A DNA stretch of 64,000 nucleotides from Macrocybe gigantea (GCA_011319805.1 SJRY01000125.1:1-64000), one strand, 5' to 3'. Numbered from the stretch's first letter, positions 1-13,478 are shown. Notes: generated from the letters alone by a model not told the origin. Numbers and translations: made by a program.

Positions 1-905
<905 letters not shown>

Positions 906-1074
906 GGCTGCCTAGAGACGAGAATTGAGCAACTGGGCTGCAAACTAGTCGAGGAACGCTCACCATGATGGGAGAATGGGAGAAATGCAGGACGCGTCGG
1001 ATGTGTTTTGTTTTGGGTTGTGCAGCCAAACAAAATTACATCTCTTTTCGTTTGAGCCGTTGTTGGCGCCATTC

Positions 1075-2355
1075 ATGTTCTCCTCAGTTCGAGGCAGCTC
1101 AGCGCTGCTTCGGACACGTATCTCCGCCCTTGGACCTCCCTCCTCGACGACGACAACAGCAGCGTCGACATGGCGCCTCACCCCACCCCACTTGGCTTCC
1201 CTCTCCTCCCGCTCCTACGCCACCGAGATCTGGCAGACGAAAAAAAACTTGGAAATACAGACGGCACTGTCTAGGACCGAGTCCCTCTTCAAGACCTACA
1301 AGCCTATCACTCCGGGCACCCGGCATCTGCGACGGCCACTCAACCCGCATCTGTACGAAGGGCGCCCCGTGCGGTTGCTCACCATTGCAAAGCGCAAGAC
1401 AGGCGGGCGCAATGCGCACGGACGCATCACTGTGCGACACCGCGGCGGTGGTCACAAGCAGCGCATACGAATCGTCGACTTCATGCGCGCAGAGCCGGGC
1501 GTACAGGATGTCGTGCGCATCGAGTACGACCCCGGCCGTTCGGCACACATCGCGCTCCTGCGGCACAGAAATCCGAGCATGGAGGGCATGAAGAAGTGGA
1601 GCTACATCCTCGCACCAGAGGGCATCCGTGCAGGCGACCAAGTGCAGAGCTTCAGGCAGGGCATTCCAAGAGACTTTATTCCTGGCATGGACGTATCTCA
1701 CGGCGCAAGTGAGAGCGTCGCAGAGGGTGCGGAGGCAGAGTCGTCGGAAGCAGCCAACTCTAACCAGTCCCTCGCGCTGGGTATCCTCCGCACGATGACC
1801 CTCAAACCTGGCAACGTTCTCCCTCTCAAACTCATCCCTCCTGGGACCGTCATCCACAACGTCTCGCTCTCTCCGCAAGGCCCAGGCATCCTCGTCCGCT
1901 CTGCAGGTACTTTTAGCCAAATCGTCGCACACGAGCCGGCAGGTCGCTACACGCAAGTGAGGCTGCAGAGTGCGAAGTCCGGCGCGTGTTGAAGGATTGT
2001 TGTGCTACGATCGGCAAAGTGAGCATCCGCTCTGGAAAGGAAGGAATTTAGGCAAGGCTGGAAGAGCGAGATGGCTGGACGGAGGCCGACCGTGCGTGGT
2101 GTAGCCATGAACGCGTAAGTCCATCACTTCGTCCTATTCAGTTGGCACAAATTCTCAACGTCTCTCAACTCTTAGCTGTGATCATCCTCACGGAGGTGGA
2201 CGTGGCAAGTCCAAGTCCGAAAACATCCCGTTTCTATCTGGGGTTGGGGCACTAAGGGTACAAGGACGAGAAAGCCTGGTCCCAAAGGTCCCAAGAACAG
2301 CAACAAGATGGTCATTCGTGAGCGACCACGAGGGAAGGAAAAGCGTAGCAATTAA
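1075..2355 (+). CDS. RML2: Mitochondrial large-subunit ribosomal protein uL2m
   Basis: Component of the mitochondrial 54S subunit, expected near the peptidyl transferase centre. I chose the ATG at 1075 because it opens a Ser/Arg-rich, acid-poor mitochondrial presequence; an in-frame ATG at 976 also exists. The body has the L2 N-domain (KRKTGGRNAHGRITVRHRGG, then HKQRIRIVDF), the SH3-like second half (LPLKLIPPGTVIHNVSL, GSA-type FSQIVA), and the C-terminal block [24 protein letters not shown] ... WGWGTKGTRTRKPGP. One intron is at 2115-2175, inside the Ala codon before CDHPHGG. Single-base losses near 1965, 2024, 2083 and 2225 shift the frame inside this conserved tail, so the uninterrupted ORF stops early at 1992. 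A long insertion around residues 190-240 (Glu/Ala/Ser-rich) sits between the two halves. The long minus-strand ORF across it is a shadow. Confidence 0.93.
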
Positions 2356-2520
2356 AAGCATCCCTAGTATCTTCTAATACTAAAGCTCCCTTGCCGCAGA
2401 TGTCTTGCGTATAATCATCTCATTCATCCTGAGCATGTTTCAAAATGGGGAATGAGTGCGAAAAAGGACGCTATGAGCGCCCATTCAGCGATAAGATATC
2501 AAACCTTACTATACACCCGC

Positions 2521-2921
2521 TCAGCTACCGTTTCCGTTCTCATCTTCTTCGTCCTCATCCTCTCCTTCGTCCTGGTCGTATTTGAGCGTCTTGGGCGTCT
2601 CCTTGCTCAGCTCGGCCTTGCCAACCGCATCTCTCCATGCCGTCAGGTCATCCCCAATTTTCTCCTTCGCCTGCGCAATCGCCCTCCCAGCGCCGCGTAG
2701 TACTCCTCCTGGCTCTGGCCCTGACCACGCTCCAGCGGAAATGAAAGCCTGTTCGACGTCACCAAGTTCTGCGCCTGCGCTCGTTCCCTCACGCTCGCAC
2801 CTCCTCCGACTCCATTCACGTTTATGTTGTTTTCGCTGTTGCTGCTTCCCGTAGCAGCATCGCTGTCGAGAGGCGGATGGAGGTCGTAGGCGATGGTGAT
2901 CGCGGAGGAGGACATGATCAC
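2521..2921 (-). CDS. Small acidic protein, Gon7-like (EKC/KEOPS subunit candidate)
   Basis: The minus-strand ORF begins with MIMSSSAITIAYDLHPPL and a Ser/Asn-rich linker. It reads RLSFPLERGQ..EEYYAALGG, then after one missing G (in ggg/cg at about 2690) continues AIAQAKEKIGDDLTAWRDAVGKAELSKE and ends in an Asp/Glu-rich tail with stop at 2521-2523. Without that base the frame switches to Arg-rich nonsense (GGRLRRRRRK). The total is about 133 residues. The pattern of a short N-terminus, one amphipathic helix with LT.W/DAVGK, and an acidic tail resembles basidiomycete proteins annotated as Gon7, a small subunit of the KEOPS complex that makes t6A on tRNA. The resemblance is from memory of the pattern only. 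The start could also be the Met at 2915. It diverges from the methyltransferase gene to its right. Confidence 0.5.
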
Positions 2922-3405
2922 TAGCTAATCGCGTTTATTTGCGCTTGTTGCGCAACAACGTCCGCTACGACGGGTGAGCGCTTCCGAAGGAAAATTGCGC
3001 ACGTGTGCCCGCCATGCTTCTGATTTTTTTATGTAAAATAAAGTCAATTTGATTTTTTTTCTTATCAACCACCTAGCCTTGCGTTTCTGCTTTTTTTCAT
3101 TCGTTCGCCGTCTCTCTCCCTGGAATTGTGCTCGTCAAGATGCTTGTGCTTGCGCAATAACGCTTCGGCCTCCCCGCCCACTTTTTTCTCCCATAGAACA
3201 AGACTCACGCATAGACGCATAGACAATATAGAGGCTCTCCTACCACAGAAATTATCCTACTGAACACATCCTTATAGACGGCCCTGCACCCTAGACATTT
3301 TTTTTTCATTTTATATTCCTGCATACCCTAGAGTGATTCAACGGAACGCTCAGAACATTAGAAGGAGGGAAATTGGAAGAAAAAAAAAAGAAAAACGAAC
3401 CTGTC
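2922..3405. promoter_or_regulatory. Divergent intergenic region, T-rich on the plus strand
   Basis: No coding signal on either strand. It separates the Gon7-like gene (-) and the methyltransferase gene (+), with several runs of 7-8 T (for example near 3026, 3052, 3093 and 3299). It probably holds both promoters. Confidence 0.5.
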
Positions 3406-4877
3406 ATGGACACAAACTATCCGACATCCGTCACCGTCGAGCCGCCAACCGCGTTTCTGCCGTCTCTCGCTCGCCTTGCCGCTCGTTCCACGGACGAAGT
3501 TCCGACGCCCTTGAAAAATTGCGCAGGCTGTATTGGCCATCCCAAACATCACCGAACTTTCCTCCGTCGACAGCTACACTCAGAGGCGCCATCTCCGCTT
3601 CAAAGCGCACGGAATCCGTAGCCTCATCGGGCCCAGAACTCCAACAAAAATTGCTTCTGTCCAAAGGGAAGATCGCTGCACTCGCAAGCACTCCTGATCC
3701 GGATGTGTCGGTACCAGACTCCGGGTACGCCTCTGCCGAAGAAGACGAAGCTGACGCAGACGTGGCGCTGGACTCAAAGCACAAGAAACCCTATGCTGCG
3801 TTTGCATCCCCGCTGCAGTCCGGAGATGAAGAGGATGACGTGCCTGAGGTGCCGGGTTTGGAAAGCCTCCGCGCTGATCCACTGGAGCGCGAATACGCCG
3901 TGAAATGGACGACGGGGTTGATCACCCGCTCGGACGCGTGGATCGAGCTAGCGGTCGACGACGAGGACCGCAAAGTACGAAACGGGTTGCTTGAAGAAGT
4001 GACGTCCGTATTAGCTGCATTCACGTGCAACAAAGAAGACGAAAATGGGAATGACGAGGACGAGTCGCTCACCCGTCGATTTGAGTTCCAAACCAATTTG
4101 AGGGACGAGATCATTACAGTGGAGTTGAACGACGCAGCGCTACCGGAGGACGATCATACCTCTGTGGGACTACAGAGCTGGACCAGTTCGATCCTCTTTG
4201 CTGCGAAGCTGTGCTTGGCCCCGAAAGATTTTTTGTTCGGCGGCTCTTCGAGTCCTCCAAAGCGGATTCTAGAACTAGGGGCGGGCACCGGCATGCTGAG
4301 CATCGTGTCTGCCAAGATTATGACGTGCCAAGCTTCTCTCGCCTCGTCCTTGATGTCATCGCCGTGCTCATATCCAGAAATCGTCGCCACTGATTTCCAT
4401 CCTGACGTTCTTGCAAACCTCCAAATCAACATCGACGCAAATCTTGTTCTTGATGAGTGTCCGGTCGCCGTTCACACCTTGGATTGGGAGAACCTAGCTA
4501 TACCAAGCCTTTAGCAGAGCCCTTCGATGTCATCCTTGCTGCAGATGTGATTTATCACCCAGATCATGCCAGATGGTCAGGAGTTGCGTCGAGCGGCTTC
4601 TAGCTCGTCCTGCGGCCTGTGGACCAGATGGGAACCGGGCAAAGGCGGTGTTTTTTGGATGATCATGGCGCTCCGAACAATCGGAAGACACGAGGGCCTG
4701 GACAGGACGGTCGAGGCCATGTTTCCCTACGCCATGCATGACGTACCGCAGAAAGAGAAGAACGACTGGAGACTTGCGGTGCTGGCCAGCGAGGAGGTTG
4801 ACAAAGGCGGCAGAGCCAATCGAGCGGACGAAACTGGGTATAGGCTGTTTAAGATCGGTTGGGTTCCATCAGTGTGA
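3406..4877 (+). CDS. Protein-lysine methyltransferase, Methyltransf_16 family
   Basis: Class I SAM-dependent methyltransferase of the METTL21/EEF2KMT/Efm2 type, which methylates lysines on translation factors or chaperones. The frame shows an acidic linker (EEDEADADV, DEEDDVPEVPG), VGLQSWTSSILFAAKL, motif I ILELGAGTGMLSIVSAKI, motif II VATDFHPDVLANLQIN, and, after a frameshift near 4500, DVILAADVIYHPDH with the DxxY signature of this family. It ends RLFKIGWVPSV. Further frameshifts lie near 4575 and 4640, each in the middle of family-like sequence. The N-terminus is unclear: MDTNYPTSVTVEPPT at 3406 is in a different frame from YWPSQTSPNFPP further on, implying another indel near 3490. The longest ORF (from 3333) uses an Arg/Lys-rich start that I think is not real. 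Substrate cannot be told. The long N-terminal extension recalls Efm2. Confidence 0.82.
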
Positions 4878-5419
4878 ATGATGCTTTTGGGTTGAGCTGA
4901 ATATAACCTTAATATATGGGTCAAGGTGCCAGAAATGTTTTACACCATTTCTGGAAGACATACGTGGATTAAGGTATTTGTCTTTGTGTCTCTTTGTCTG
5001 ATACACAAACACATCAAGAAGAGTCCGGTCGTGGACTCGTATCCCCATGATTGCATGGCCCAAGAAGCGGCGCAAAGTCCAGACCAGAACGTCCTAGGAC
5101 CAAGTGCAGCAGTGGATCACACGACAACGGGCTACAATGCCGCTGTATGTCTGCATGGAGGCTGACATAATCAAGATTGATGATCTAGAATGACATGTCG
5201 TGTGTGGTCAGCATTTCACGGAAATTTGGCTCTTGTTGTCTTCCTCTCCTTCGTACCCTCTCCTTTCTTTTCCTCGAACGCGCGAGCCTGCCCGTCGGCT
5301 CTTCCTCCCTCTAGGTCGTCGAAATTCCCCGCACCGTATCCCGTCTCCGCTTCGCTCTTTTTACTGGATTATAGCAGTAATAAGTTACAAATAACAGGAG
5401 AGCCAGCTTGGAAACCGTG
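4878..5419. other. Intergenic, no gene seen
   Basis: Lies between the methyltransferase stop and the deacetylase start. Pyrimidine-rich stretches (for example 5235-5275) precede the deacetylase ATG. Open frames here are short and unlike any protein I know. Confidence 0.5.
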
Positions 5420-7555
5420 ATGCGCCTCTGTGCGACCATGCTCCCTTACACGCTCCTTATCGCCCTCGCCCCCTGCTCGCTCTTGCCCAGGACGGTGGAA
5501 TTTCAGGCCAACGACAAGCCCTGAGGCAGCTGGCTACTCATGCGACACGTCCAAATGTAAGCTACCGGACTGTAATTGTGCCAGCGCAAGTCCTCCTGGT
5601 GGACTAAAGCCCGTAAGATTGCGTCCCCGTCCCTCTGCTGACTTTCAGCTCATTGACGATTTTTCGTGATGTGATGTAGTCCGACACGCCGCAGTTTATC
5701 CTCTTTACTGCTGACGATGCCATCCAGTCGTACACCCTCGACTCCGTTAATCAGTTCCTTGCCCAGCGGAAAAATCCCAATGGCTGTTCCGTCAAAATGA
5801 CCTACTTCACGTCTCTCAACTATACCAACTACACTCTCGTCACTGGTGCGTCTACGCATCTGTGGTTATCCTTGACCCCATCCTCAGAAAAAGAATGACA
5901 GATTGGTTCGTGGCCGGAAATGAAATCGCGGACCATACGTGAGTCGGCAGTGTTCGTTCTCGTTGTTTCAAGTGGCTTACACGTACCTGCAGCATGACAC
6001 ACGTCGGAACTCCCCCTCCGGAGGAAATCAACGGAAATTTGATCGCATTGAACGCTCTTGCTGGCATTCCGCTCAACGCCATTAAAGGCTTCCGAGCGCC
6101 GTTCCTCGACTATTCCGCCGATACCCTTAAAAATTTGTACAAGGCTCAGTTCACCTACGACTCCAGCTCCGCCGCCTCTATCCCGGTCACCGATCCGAAT
6201 ACGGATGCGTATTGGCCTTATACGCTCGATTATGGCATGGCCAACAATTGCTTGACCGTGCCTGGTACATGTAAGGGAGAGCCCAAGCTTCCCGGCTTTT
6301 GGGAAATTCCCATGTATGCTTTCTTTGATGACCTGGGGGCTGCTGGGCCCCACTTGATGGACCCGTGGCTGTGAGTATCACTTTTCTGTATTGACCCCTA
6401 CTCACATACGGGTTTTGATTCCCCGTCGGACTGCCAGTGACGCTGCTAATGGCGCCAATAAGGTCAACGACTCGGCGACGCTAGAGTATATGAAGAAGAC
6501 GTTTACGGATCATTACAATGGCAATCGCCAACCGATCGGTCTCTACACTCACCCCATCCATCTTTCGGTACGTACGCAAACATCTGGTGGACCACCTTGC
6601 TGATGCAATCCCTAGACCACTTACCCCGGTGTGAGCGTTTCCAAGTCCACAATCAGCATGATCAATGCTTTCCTCGACTGGGCACAACAGCAACCAAACG
6701 GTGCGTAGCATTTAAACTGTCCGCACGCATATCATCGCTGAGGACACAACAACCGACTAGTCTGGATCGTCACGAACGCCCAGCTGCTTGATTGGGTCCG
6801 ACACCCGGTTCCGATATCCCAGCTCGACCAAGCCGACTCGCTCAAATGCTCAACGCCTCAAGTCGATGCGTCCATGAAGATTTGCAATGGTATACCGCAG
6901 AACGAACAGGGTCTGTTGTCGCACTGCGCTTTCTCCGATTTCCCATTCTATACTTGCGTACGTGTCTTTTTGTTTGCCCTACCCGATGGCTCTGTTGCAT
7001 ATCTTGATGTTGCCCTGTTTTTGTTCGTCGTTTCAGTATGGGTGCCCACAGACCCCACCGACGCCGAACGATCCCAATCCGCCCAGCAGGTACCTGATGG
7101 GCAGAATCCTCGTCTTCGATGTATGATCAAAAGCATATTTAGCTTCCGTGACCTAATGCTTCCTTTTGATCAGTACCTGCCAATTGTTCGACACCCTTCT
7201 GGGATCCTATCGAAGGCAAGTGCATCTGCACCTCCTCATCGTGTGCTTTCGTCGACAACTCCAGGCCTATTGGGGTAAGTCCAAAGAAACAAAAGCTGAA
7301 ATTTTTTTGGATCCTTGGCTGATCAATGGTTCATTTTTGCCCTTTTCTCTAATTTCCGCGAAACTACAGCCAAATGGCGCAAACTTGACGGGCGGCGGAA
7401 CCGGCAGCTCGTTTGACGGCTCGTCGACAACTTCTCAATCCTTCATTCCGTTTAACGGCGAACTGCCCACGCTGCCAATAGGCGTATGGCACGCCGTCTT
7501 CGTCGGCCTTGCGGGTGCTGTCATCGGTTCTCTTGGCATTGTCTCACGGCTGTGA
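5420..7555 (+). CDS. Chitin deacetylase-like CE4 protein, secreted, probably GPI-anchored
   Basis: Polysaccharide deacetylase (NodB fold) expected to act on chitin in the cell wall. Exons, joined across introns at 5613-5679, 5846-5901, 5939-5992, 6371-6437, 6568-6615, 6711-6760, 6958-7036 and two further introns, encode a hydrophobic signal (MRLCATMLPYTLLIALAPCS), CKLPDCNC, then SDTPQFILFTADDAIQSY (motif 1), HTMTH (motif 2, two His metal ligands), FRAPFLDYS (motif 3) and LDYGMAN. Cys-rich segments follow (PFYTC, CPQTPPTPN, CSTPFWDPIEGKC). The C-terminus is a Ser/Gly/Thr-rich spacer and a hydrophobic tail ending VGLAGAVIGSLGIVSRL, typical of a GPI signal. Motif 1 reads TADDA rather than the usual TFDDG, as in the basidiomycete CDA-like subgroup; both Asp remain. 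A stop at about 5522 in exon 1 and a phase mismatch near 7092 suggest indel errors. Confidence 0.9.
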
Positions 7556-8087
7556 GACCTGGTTACGTTCATTTATTTCCATCGTCGTAAGTGAATGAGG
7601 AAAAATAGCTGGACTTCAATGGAGGCATGATATGTGCCATGGAATTGGATACACGGACGTATCGAAATAGAAAGGACTATCGGACTGGTATACGCTCGAT
7701 GTGTGCGTATATAAACTTTTATGTGGTTTCACGAACTTTTTTTTTTTTTTTTTAAATTTCCCCCATTTTTCGTATTGGATTCCCGCCTCTCTTTGCATAC
7801 CACTCCTTTTCTTAACCAATCTCATTATTACGATTTCTGCTTTCGAGATATCGGGACAATTGCTATAATACATTTATTGAGGTCTCATTGGCCTCACTGT
7901 AATCACGTCGCTGTTTGTTTGATCTATCCACTTGTGCCATCGATTTGTGCCCGCTTGGCTCGATAAATCATTAGCCGGTGTAGCCGCGTCGTGGTAAGCC
8001 AATGATAGATGCTTTACGTCCCAAGCAAGCATCCATTGCCCGTCAGAGCTTAGCCGAACGGAGAGCGTGTTGGGTATCGTTGTGCGT
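7556..8087. other. Convergent 3' intergenic region
   Basis: Between the deacetylase (+) and DUF6533 gene A (-). It contains a 16-nt T run at about 7738-7753 and no coding signal. Probably the two 3' ends. Confidence 0.5.
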
Positions 8088-9843
8088 TCATACATGAAAG
8101 GGCTGTGACGACATAGAAGTTTGCCCAATGCCGCCAGAGCTAGAGACCGATTCGGGCCACTGGCTGATGATCGTGGTGTCGAGGACCTCAGACCGCCGTC
8201 GGAAGCTCAGCTCCATGGATGTGGAAGTAGTCCTGCCGGCTGCTCCGGAGAGCTGGCTGGTCAGTCCAGGGTCGCGGAGGTTGAGCATCAGCCGGGATAC
8301 CATCATCGATGAGGCTCTGTTGGCGAATGGACGAAGAATGTCAACTCTCGAATGGTACAAACGTGTCGAGCATCCTCATACACGTTCAATAACGTCGTTC
8401 CGGCTCCTCGAGTAAAACGCTGGGTTGGAAGACCAGGAACATGAGGAAAATGCTAGCAATGATCGATTTCAGAAAGCGCACGTCGCCCAACTGCAAGAAC
8501 CAGAACATTTGAGCAGTTTGTTCATTTGGGGACAGAAGACGCGACACGAACGATAAACGTCAGAATGTTTCCCAAGTTGATCACTATCATGACTCTGTTG
8601 ATAGATGGGATAAAGTAGGTCTACAAAGCATGGCTGGGCCCACAAGGACTCCACCTACCCAAAATAGATTGAGCCTGTGTGCACGATCACTTCAAGCTCA
8701 AGTGAAAAGCTTTCATCAAAAAATCAGTGCTCACCGTCACGAAGCAGCATGCTCAATAGTCCCAATCCTGTCAGGCGACGCAGGGAGAGTGATTTGTACA
8801 CTGTGAGGGAGAAGACCAGTATGTCGAAGATCAGCAATCCTGTCCACGCTCCAGCAAATCCTGACACGATGTCGTGATCAACCAATGACCGCAGATGCGT
8901 GTCGATCGGAACTCACTTATCGCACTAAACGGACCAGAGTTGAATCATGGATCGAGGAAATAAAACCGCCGACTTACGACTCTTTGGAAAGGCTCGGAGC
9001 ACAACCGATGGGAACGATGAGATTCTTTTCTTGGCTGCCGGTCTGCCCAGCAGTCACGATGAGCCACTAGAAAAATATGAAAAATATGTCGGCAAAACAT
9101 CAGAAGCCTGGATATTTTGCACTCACACAGGCAATTGCGATACCCATAAGCAGAACGGGCGTTAGCACCGCTAGAACTCGACGGCTCCGATCATATAACG
9201 CATATGTTCGCAGCACCATAAGGGCTAGTGGACATCTCGTTAACATATACCTGTCAGAATTCCTTCAGGAGAAAGGTGACCTGCCGCATACTATGATTTG
9301 TGTGACGACAATGAGAAATTGATGGTAGAGGGTGAGACGCTGGCATCTAGGCAAGCATAGACTGATGAGTATCTGGAAGTGCATGGGATCAGGGGGTACA
9401 GACATCTCAAAGTGGAAAAATGAGACAGAATGAGCTACCCGCATAGTGAAGAGGTGTTGAAAAGTACCTCGTGCTTGTTGGATGCGATTGAAAACCATAA
9501 ATATTGGAATATAACCGGGATATGGCCAACCAGAGTAAGGTAGCGATTGATGTAGAAAAGTAGGGAAGGCCATGATGAAGTCGGCACGCTCCAAAATCTT
9601 TCGATTTCTGCCCGAAAAGTAAGGCAATACTCGTGTACAAGGAGTGCTATTGTTCAACGAGAATTAAACCAACTGTCAGCTTACATTCTCGCAAAGACTC
9701 ACTGAAGGAAATAAGGCCGATGTTATAGTATACATTTCTGCCATTTCAAAGAGTGTGGTTATGTCAGAGGTGATGAAAAAGCAAAGTATCAGAAGGATAA
9801 TAACGCACAGCGTTTGGAACTGGTCAGCATTAGCGTCATTCAT
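8088..9843 (-). CDS. DUF6533 multi-pass membrane protein A
   Basis: Fungal integral membrane protein with the N-terminal DUF6533 helix motif; function unknown in the family, which looks receptor- or transporter-like. Reading from the ATG at 9843-9841 and splicing short GT..AG introns gives MNDANADQFQTL, NVYYNIGLISF, TLLVHEYCLTFRAEIERFW, SSWPSLLFYINRYLTLVGHIP, a later helix with VLRTYALYDRSRRVLAVL, and a C-terminal cytoplasmic region with VSRLMLNLRDPG followed by a Ser-rich tail. The EYxLTFxxEIExFW...FYINRYL pattern is the family hallmark. At least five introns are needed, so only fragments appear as open frames. Unlike B and C it keeps the common RLMLNLRDP motif. I see no frameshift in the part I could follow. 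Confidence 0.75.
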
Positions 9844-11739
9844 GAAGAATTGTGCGTTTCCGCAACTAAACTCGTCCCTTTGTCGTTAAGGAAGTCGTCA
9901 GGCAGAAGGGGCATGCAAGTGTCATGAATAGTCAGCTTATAAAAGACGTCCTTTGCTCACCACATAGATGTTGGTGCCGTGCGGCGATTTGGAGGTATTA
10001 TCATCAAATGATCCTGTCGTACAGACTTTACCACCTCAATTCAATGACACTTCACGAACGTGCCATGGTGCACAGCCGACAACACAGTTGTCAGCTCGAA
10101 GACAGCGCCGGGAAATGACATTATGAACGTGATTCTGTGACTTACCTTCAACTAGCCTCGATGACTCCGACGTCCTTTCCCAATGGTTCACTAAAGCCGC
10201 AGCTCGTAGAAGGGAGATACCATCAAGTGAGGGATTGTCATGCATGCTAACATGGCTCTGGTTAGCCAACCGACTGGATAGTCACAAAAGCCCATATACA
10301 TGTAGCAATCCGATGATGTGCACTCTCATTTGACAAGACTCCATATTTGCACAAGACGTTGACGCACGCCGACTTGAAAACTGGGCCGAGATGGGGTAGG
10401 ACGAGATAAATGCGTGCATCAGCAGTCGGTGCTAGATGTTGAGGGGCTTGGCGTCTCCAAACGTTTGTAGGTCCATTTTATCATGACAGTTCGGGTTATG
10501 ATTCATCTCGGTTAGTTATTTGTACGAGTTTCAACTCATGTCTTGGGCACCTATCACCCCGCCAGAGCGCAGCGCCTTGCCATGGCGACCCAAGCTACCA
10601 AGAGGAGTTGAATGGTGCCCGGATTCTCCGAGCAACTCTCTAGGATCTGTTGGGCGATTCTGACCCAAGCAACAACACTGCATTTGACATCGGAAGATCG
10701 CGACAATCTCCCCGGATAGGAAGTCGGGTATTTACCCGACCATCGTGCTGGATTTGCGACTGTCGTTCCGAAACTCGTCGCTGTCAACACGAATTTTGAC
10801 CTCAATTCGCGTTGTAATGGGAGTGGATTCCCTGACGACTAATTAGGGTCAACAAGCGTGGCAGCACAATGGTCCATGGTCCTCAAACTGATCGTATGTC
10901 GTCTGTGCCTCGAGCGAACCTCTCCTCATGACATGAGATGGGCACAGCGACTGGCGGCGCGTCCCTTGTCATAGAAGACATCCTTCACCTTATAAAAATG
11001 AGCAAATCAGCTCCCGTTCCGTGCATACACATGTTTAGTTCCGGAAATTGTATGGTCATAGCAGCCCCAAAAATAATTGGCAGCATACAGTTCATCTTTG
11101 AGAAGGGTGAATTGTCATGAGCGAAAAAAGCGATCAGTCTCTCATGACATTCTTGTAGAGGGACGCACAGGTAGGTAAAACATCCTAAACATCTTCCTAT
11201 ACTTTCATTTTGCTGAATCTTGGCGAAGATAACAGCGCCTGCGATGACGTCTATCACAGCACGGTGTGAGCGATGCGCCGCCTCCAAGTGTTGATGAGCC
11301 ATGATGCATGAGTGTTGATCGAACAAAGACTGAAGATGCCCGGCCGTGATTGACCCCGTTGGTCACCGGTTGCGGCGAGTGTTGCGCTGCCTATGTATAA
11401 TGTTCTCTCTGTTTCATATCTCTGTCAGCAGTATCAAGGGCATAGAATGGAGCGACAGAAGCACAGTTGCACTTTTCTTTCTACGCTAATATGTATCACT
11501 TCCCTATCTTTCGTAACGGACATATCCCGAGCCATCCATCCTGATATCTAATATACTAGTATACATTCACCATATGTATAATGTCTAGACCAGGCTGGAA
11601 ATCGTGCAAGGATCAATGTGCGGCAAAGTTTCAGACAAGTCAGTAATCGACATATGCTCGGTACTGGTCTACTGGTTGTAAATGAGCTGCCGAAGATATT
11701 GTAGCTATGCACGGCTTTTGCCAACCTCTTAAAGATCGC
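9844..11739. other. 1.9 kb stretch with no recognisable gene
   Basis: Lies upstream of gene A and downstream of gene B. There are only short open frames on both strands (up to about 110 codons at 10985-11326, minus) with no family resemblance and no consistent splice pattern. It could hold a decayed member of the membrane-protein array, but I found no DUF6533 motif in it. Confidence 0.4.
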
Positions 11740-13478
11740 TCAGCGCGGTGGCAAGATGCCGACGCGACTTAACCGCAGTGTGCTTCTAGCTGGAGCCTTC
11801 GTCCAGTTATAACTCGGCAACGGATTCTCTTCGTCGCCATCATTCTTGTCCACGGTGTCATGCTCGACAATAAGCTCGCCCTCATGGGCACCTTGTCTAT
11901 ATCTTACACGGCGCAGCTCAACGTTGTTGAGAAGCCAGGCTTGGTCAGAACCGAGCCTTGAAGCGAGAGACTGAATACTGAACATAACGCGAGAGACAGC
12001 GATTGACGTCAAGGCCAGCAGAAACCTGTTGGATGTTCGCAGGGTAGGCAAAGTTATTTATTTCATAGCATTCGTCAAAGAATAGCGATGGGCCACTCAC
12101 GGCGTAAAGATGGCCATGTTGTTGAGCTTTGGACATGAGACGGTTGCCTTTCGACGGCAAGACATTAAGCTTACCTGCGGAGTGTGGGTAAGGAACGAAC
12201 CGATGGCAGTAAATGCCACGGTAACTAGAATAGGCTCGGTGGTCACTATCAACTTTTTTCGGAAGGCCCGCTTACAGAAAACCACAAGGTAGAAAAGGCC
12301 TCCGCTGGTGGTGACATGAATTGCTGATGAGTAAACAGAGTGTGCAAAGCAAATCACGACATACTCTCTAAGAAGGTGCTTCAGAATTGGGGACTGCTCG
12401 AGGACGCGCTTGTTCCTCAACGCACGATAAGCGGTAAGAATATACAAAATCGTCTAGATAGGTCGGCGTCGAAAAGATGCCCGTAAGTTTCAAACTATTG
12501 GAATGGCTCACATGAAGGATGAAGGAAGGTAGGTAGATTGTCCAGAAATATGTCGGTCGACCAGCGAGGCATCCGTTCATCCCATGATATGAGACCAGAA
12601 TCAACATGTCGTGGGCTGACAGATAGAGGAAGGCGAGCGACAGGAAAAGGGATGCGATGTAACAAAGTATCACTCCGAACCGAATGACTCTGCTGTTTTG
12701 ATAGAGATACCAGATCCTCGTCACGAGCATTCCTGCGAGAAGATCAGAGCTGGATAAATAAGGAATGCTCGAGATTACCTTGGATGATGCCTACCACTAA
12801 GATGTCTAGAAGGAACGTTGCTTGTATGATCCGACCACAGCTAAAAAAAGAAAATTCACGTTCAGCAACGCTGCTCCAGGAAAAAACCAGATAAGATGAC
12901 ACGTCACAACTGTTGGCAAGATTATGAGAGTGAAATTAATCAAAAAATGTATATATGCCTACAAGAGGAGAAGGGTGGGGCACCGAATAACCTGTCCGAG
13001 CAACGAGACTTTGTAAGTTGCACATGACATACTTGATCCTATCGGATCATGCCTACCGAGAACTGCGAGTCTGTGTATTCCTTAGTAGCATGCAACAACA
13101 GAAAACCAAAGAGAATGCTCACATCACAATTAGAGGTGAAAGGTAGCGGTTCTAAAACGATTCTGAGTTCATTTCGTTGCTGTTATACGGTGGTCACTCA
13201 CGGCAAAGAAAAGAATCCGAGAGATAGTCCACCTTCCCGTCCAGAAGTATTCCATCTAGTTATCGAGTTTATGAAGTGTTTGCGACACTGACGCTAACGA
13301 CGCACCTCATCGTTGAGCGTGATCAGATGCTCATAGACTGGGTCAGAAGTTTGAACTTAGCGAAAGGCCGAGGAGCAGAAGTGCAGACCCATTAAACAAA
13401 GCAACGCATAGGTTAGTTCCTGGCAGCTTTCGTCGCTTCAAGGGATTCCAATGTCACTGGCGATGTATCGATGGGCAT
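11740..13478 (-). CDS. DUF6533 multi-pass membrane protein B
   Basis: Paralogue of gene C, tandem and in the same orientation. From the probable ATG at 13478-13476 (MPIDTSPVTLESLEATKAARN) the exons read VYEHLITLNDE, MEYFWTGRWTISRILFF, NRYLSPLIVM, then LVTRIWYLYQNSRVIRFGVI and LFLSLAFLYLSAHDMLIL (helices), ILTAYRALRNKRVLEQSPIL, GGLFYLVVF, and the cytoplasmic end VSRVMFSIQSLASRLGS / GAHEGELIVEHDTV, stop at 11740. Introns end in normal AG sites, for example gttttag before NRYL. A stop right after KAARN points to one indel or a misplaced junction near 13418. The family has seven predicted helices. Part of this gene (about 13254-12575) is copied in the inverted duplicate at 55.0-55.66 kb. Confidence 0.75.

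Noticed and set aside
1099..1956. 285-codon minus-strand ORF
   Set aside because: Antisense to the conserved ribosomal protein L2 body; its translation has no family resemblance.
3333..3405. Upstream start (MIQRNAQNIRRR) for the methyltransferase
   Set aside because: Arg/Lys-rich translation of a purine-rich leader; a second ATG at 3406 in another frame gives a more protein-like N-terminus.
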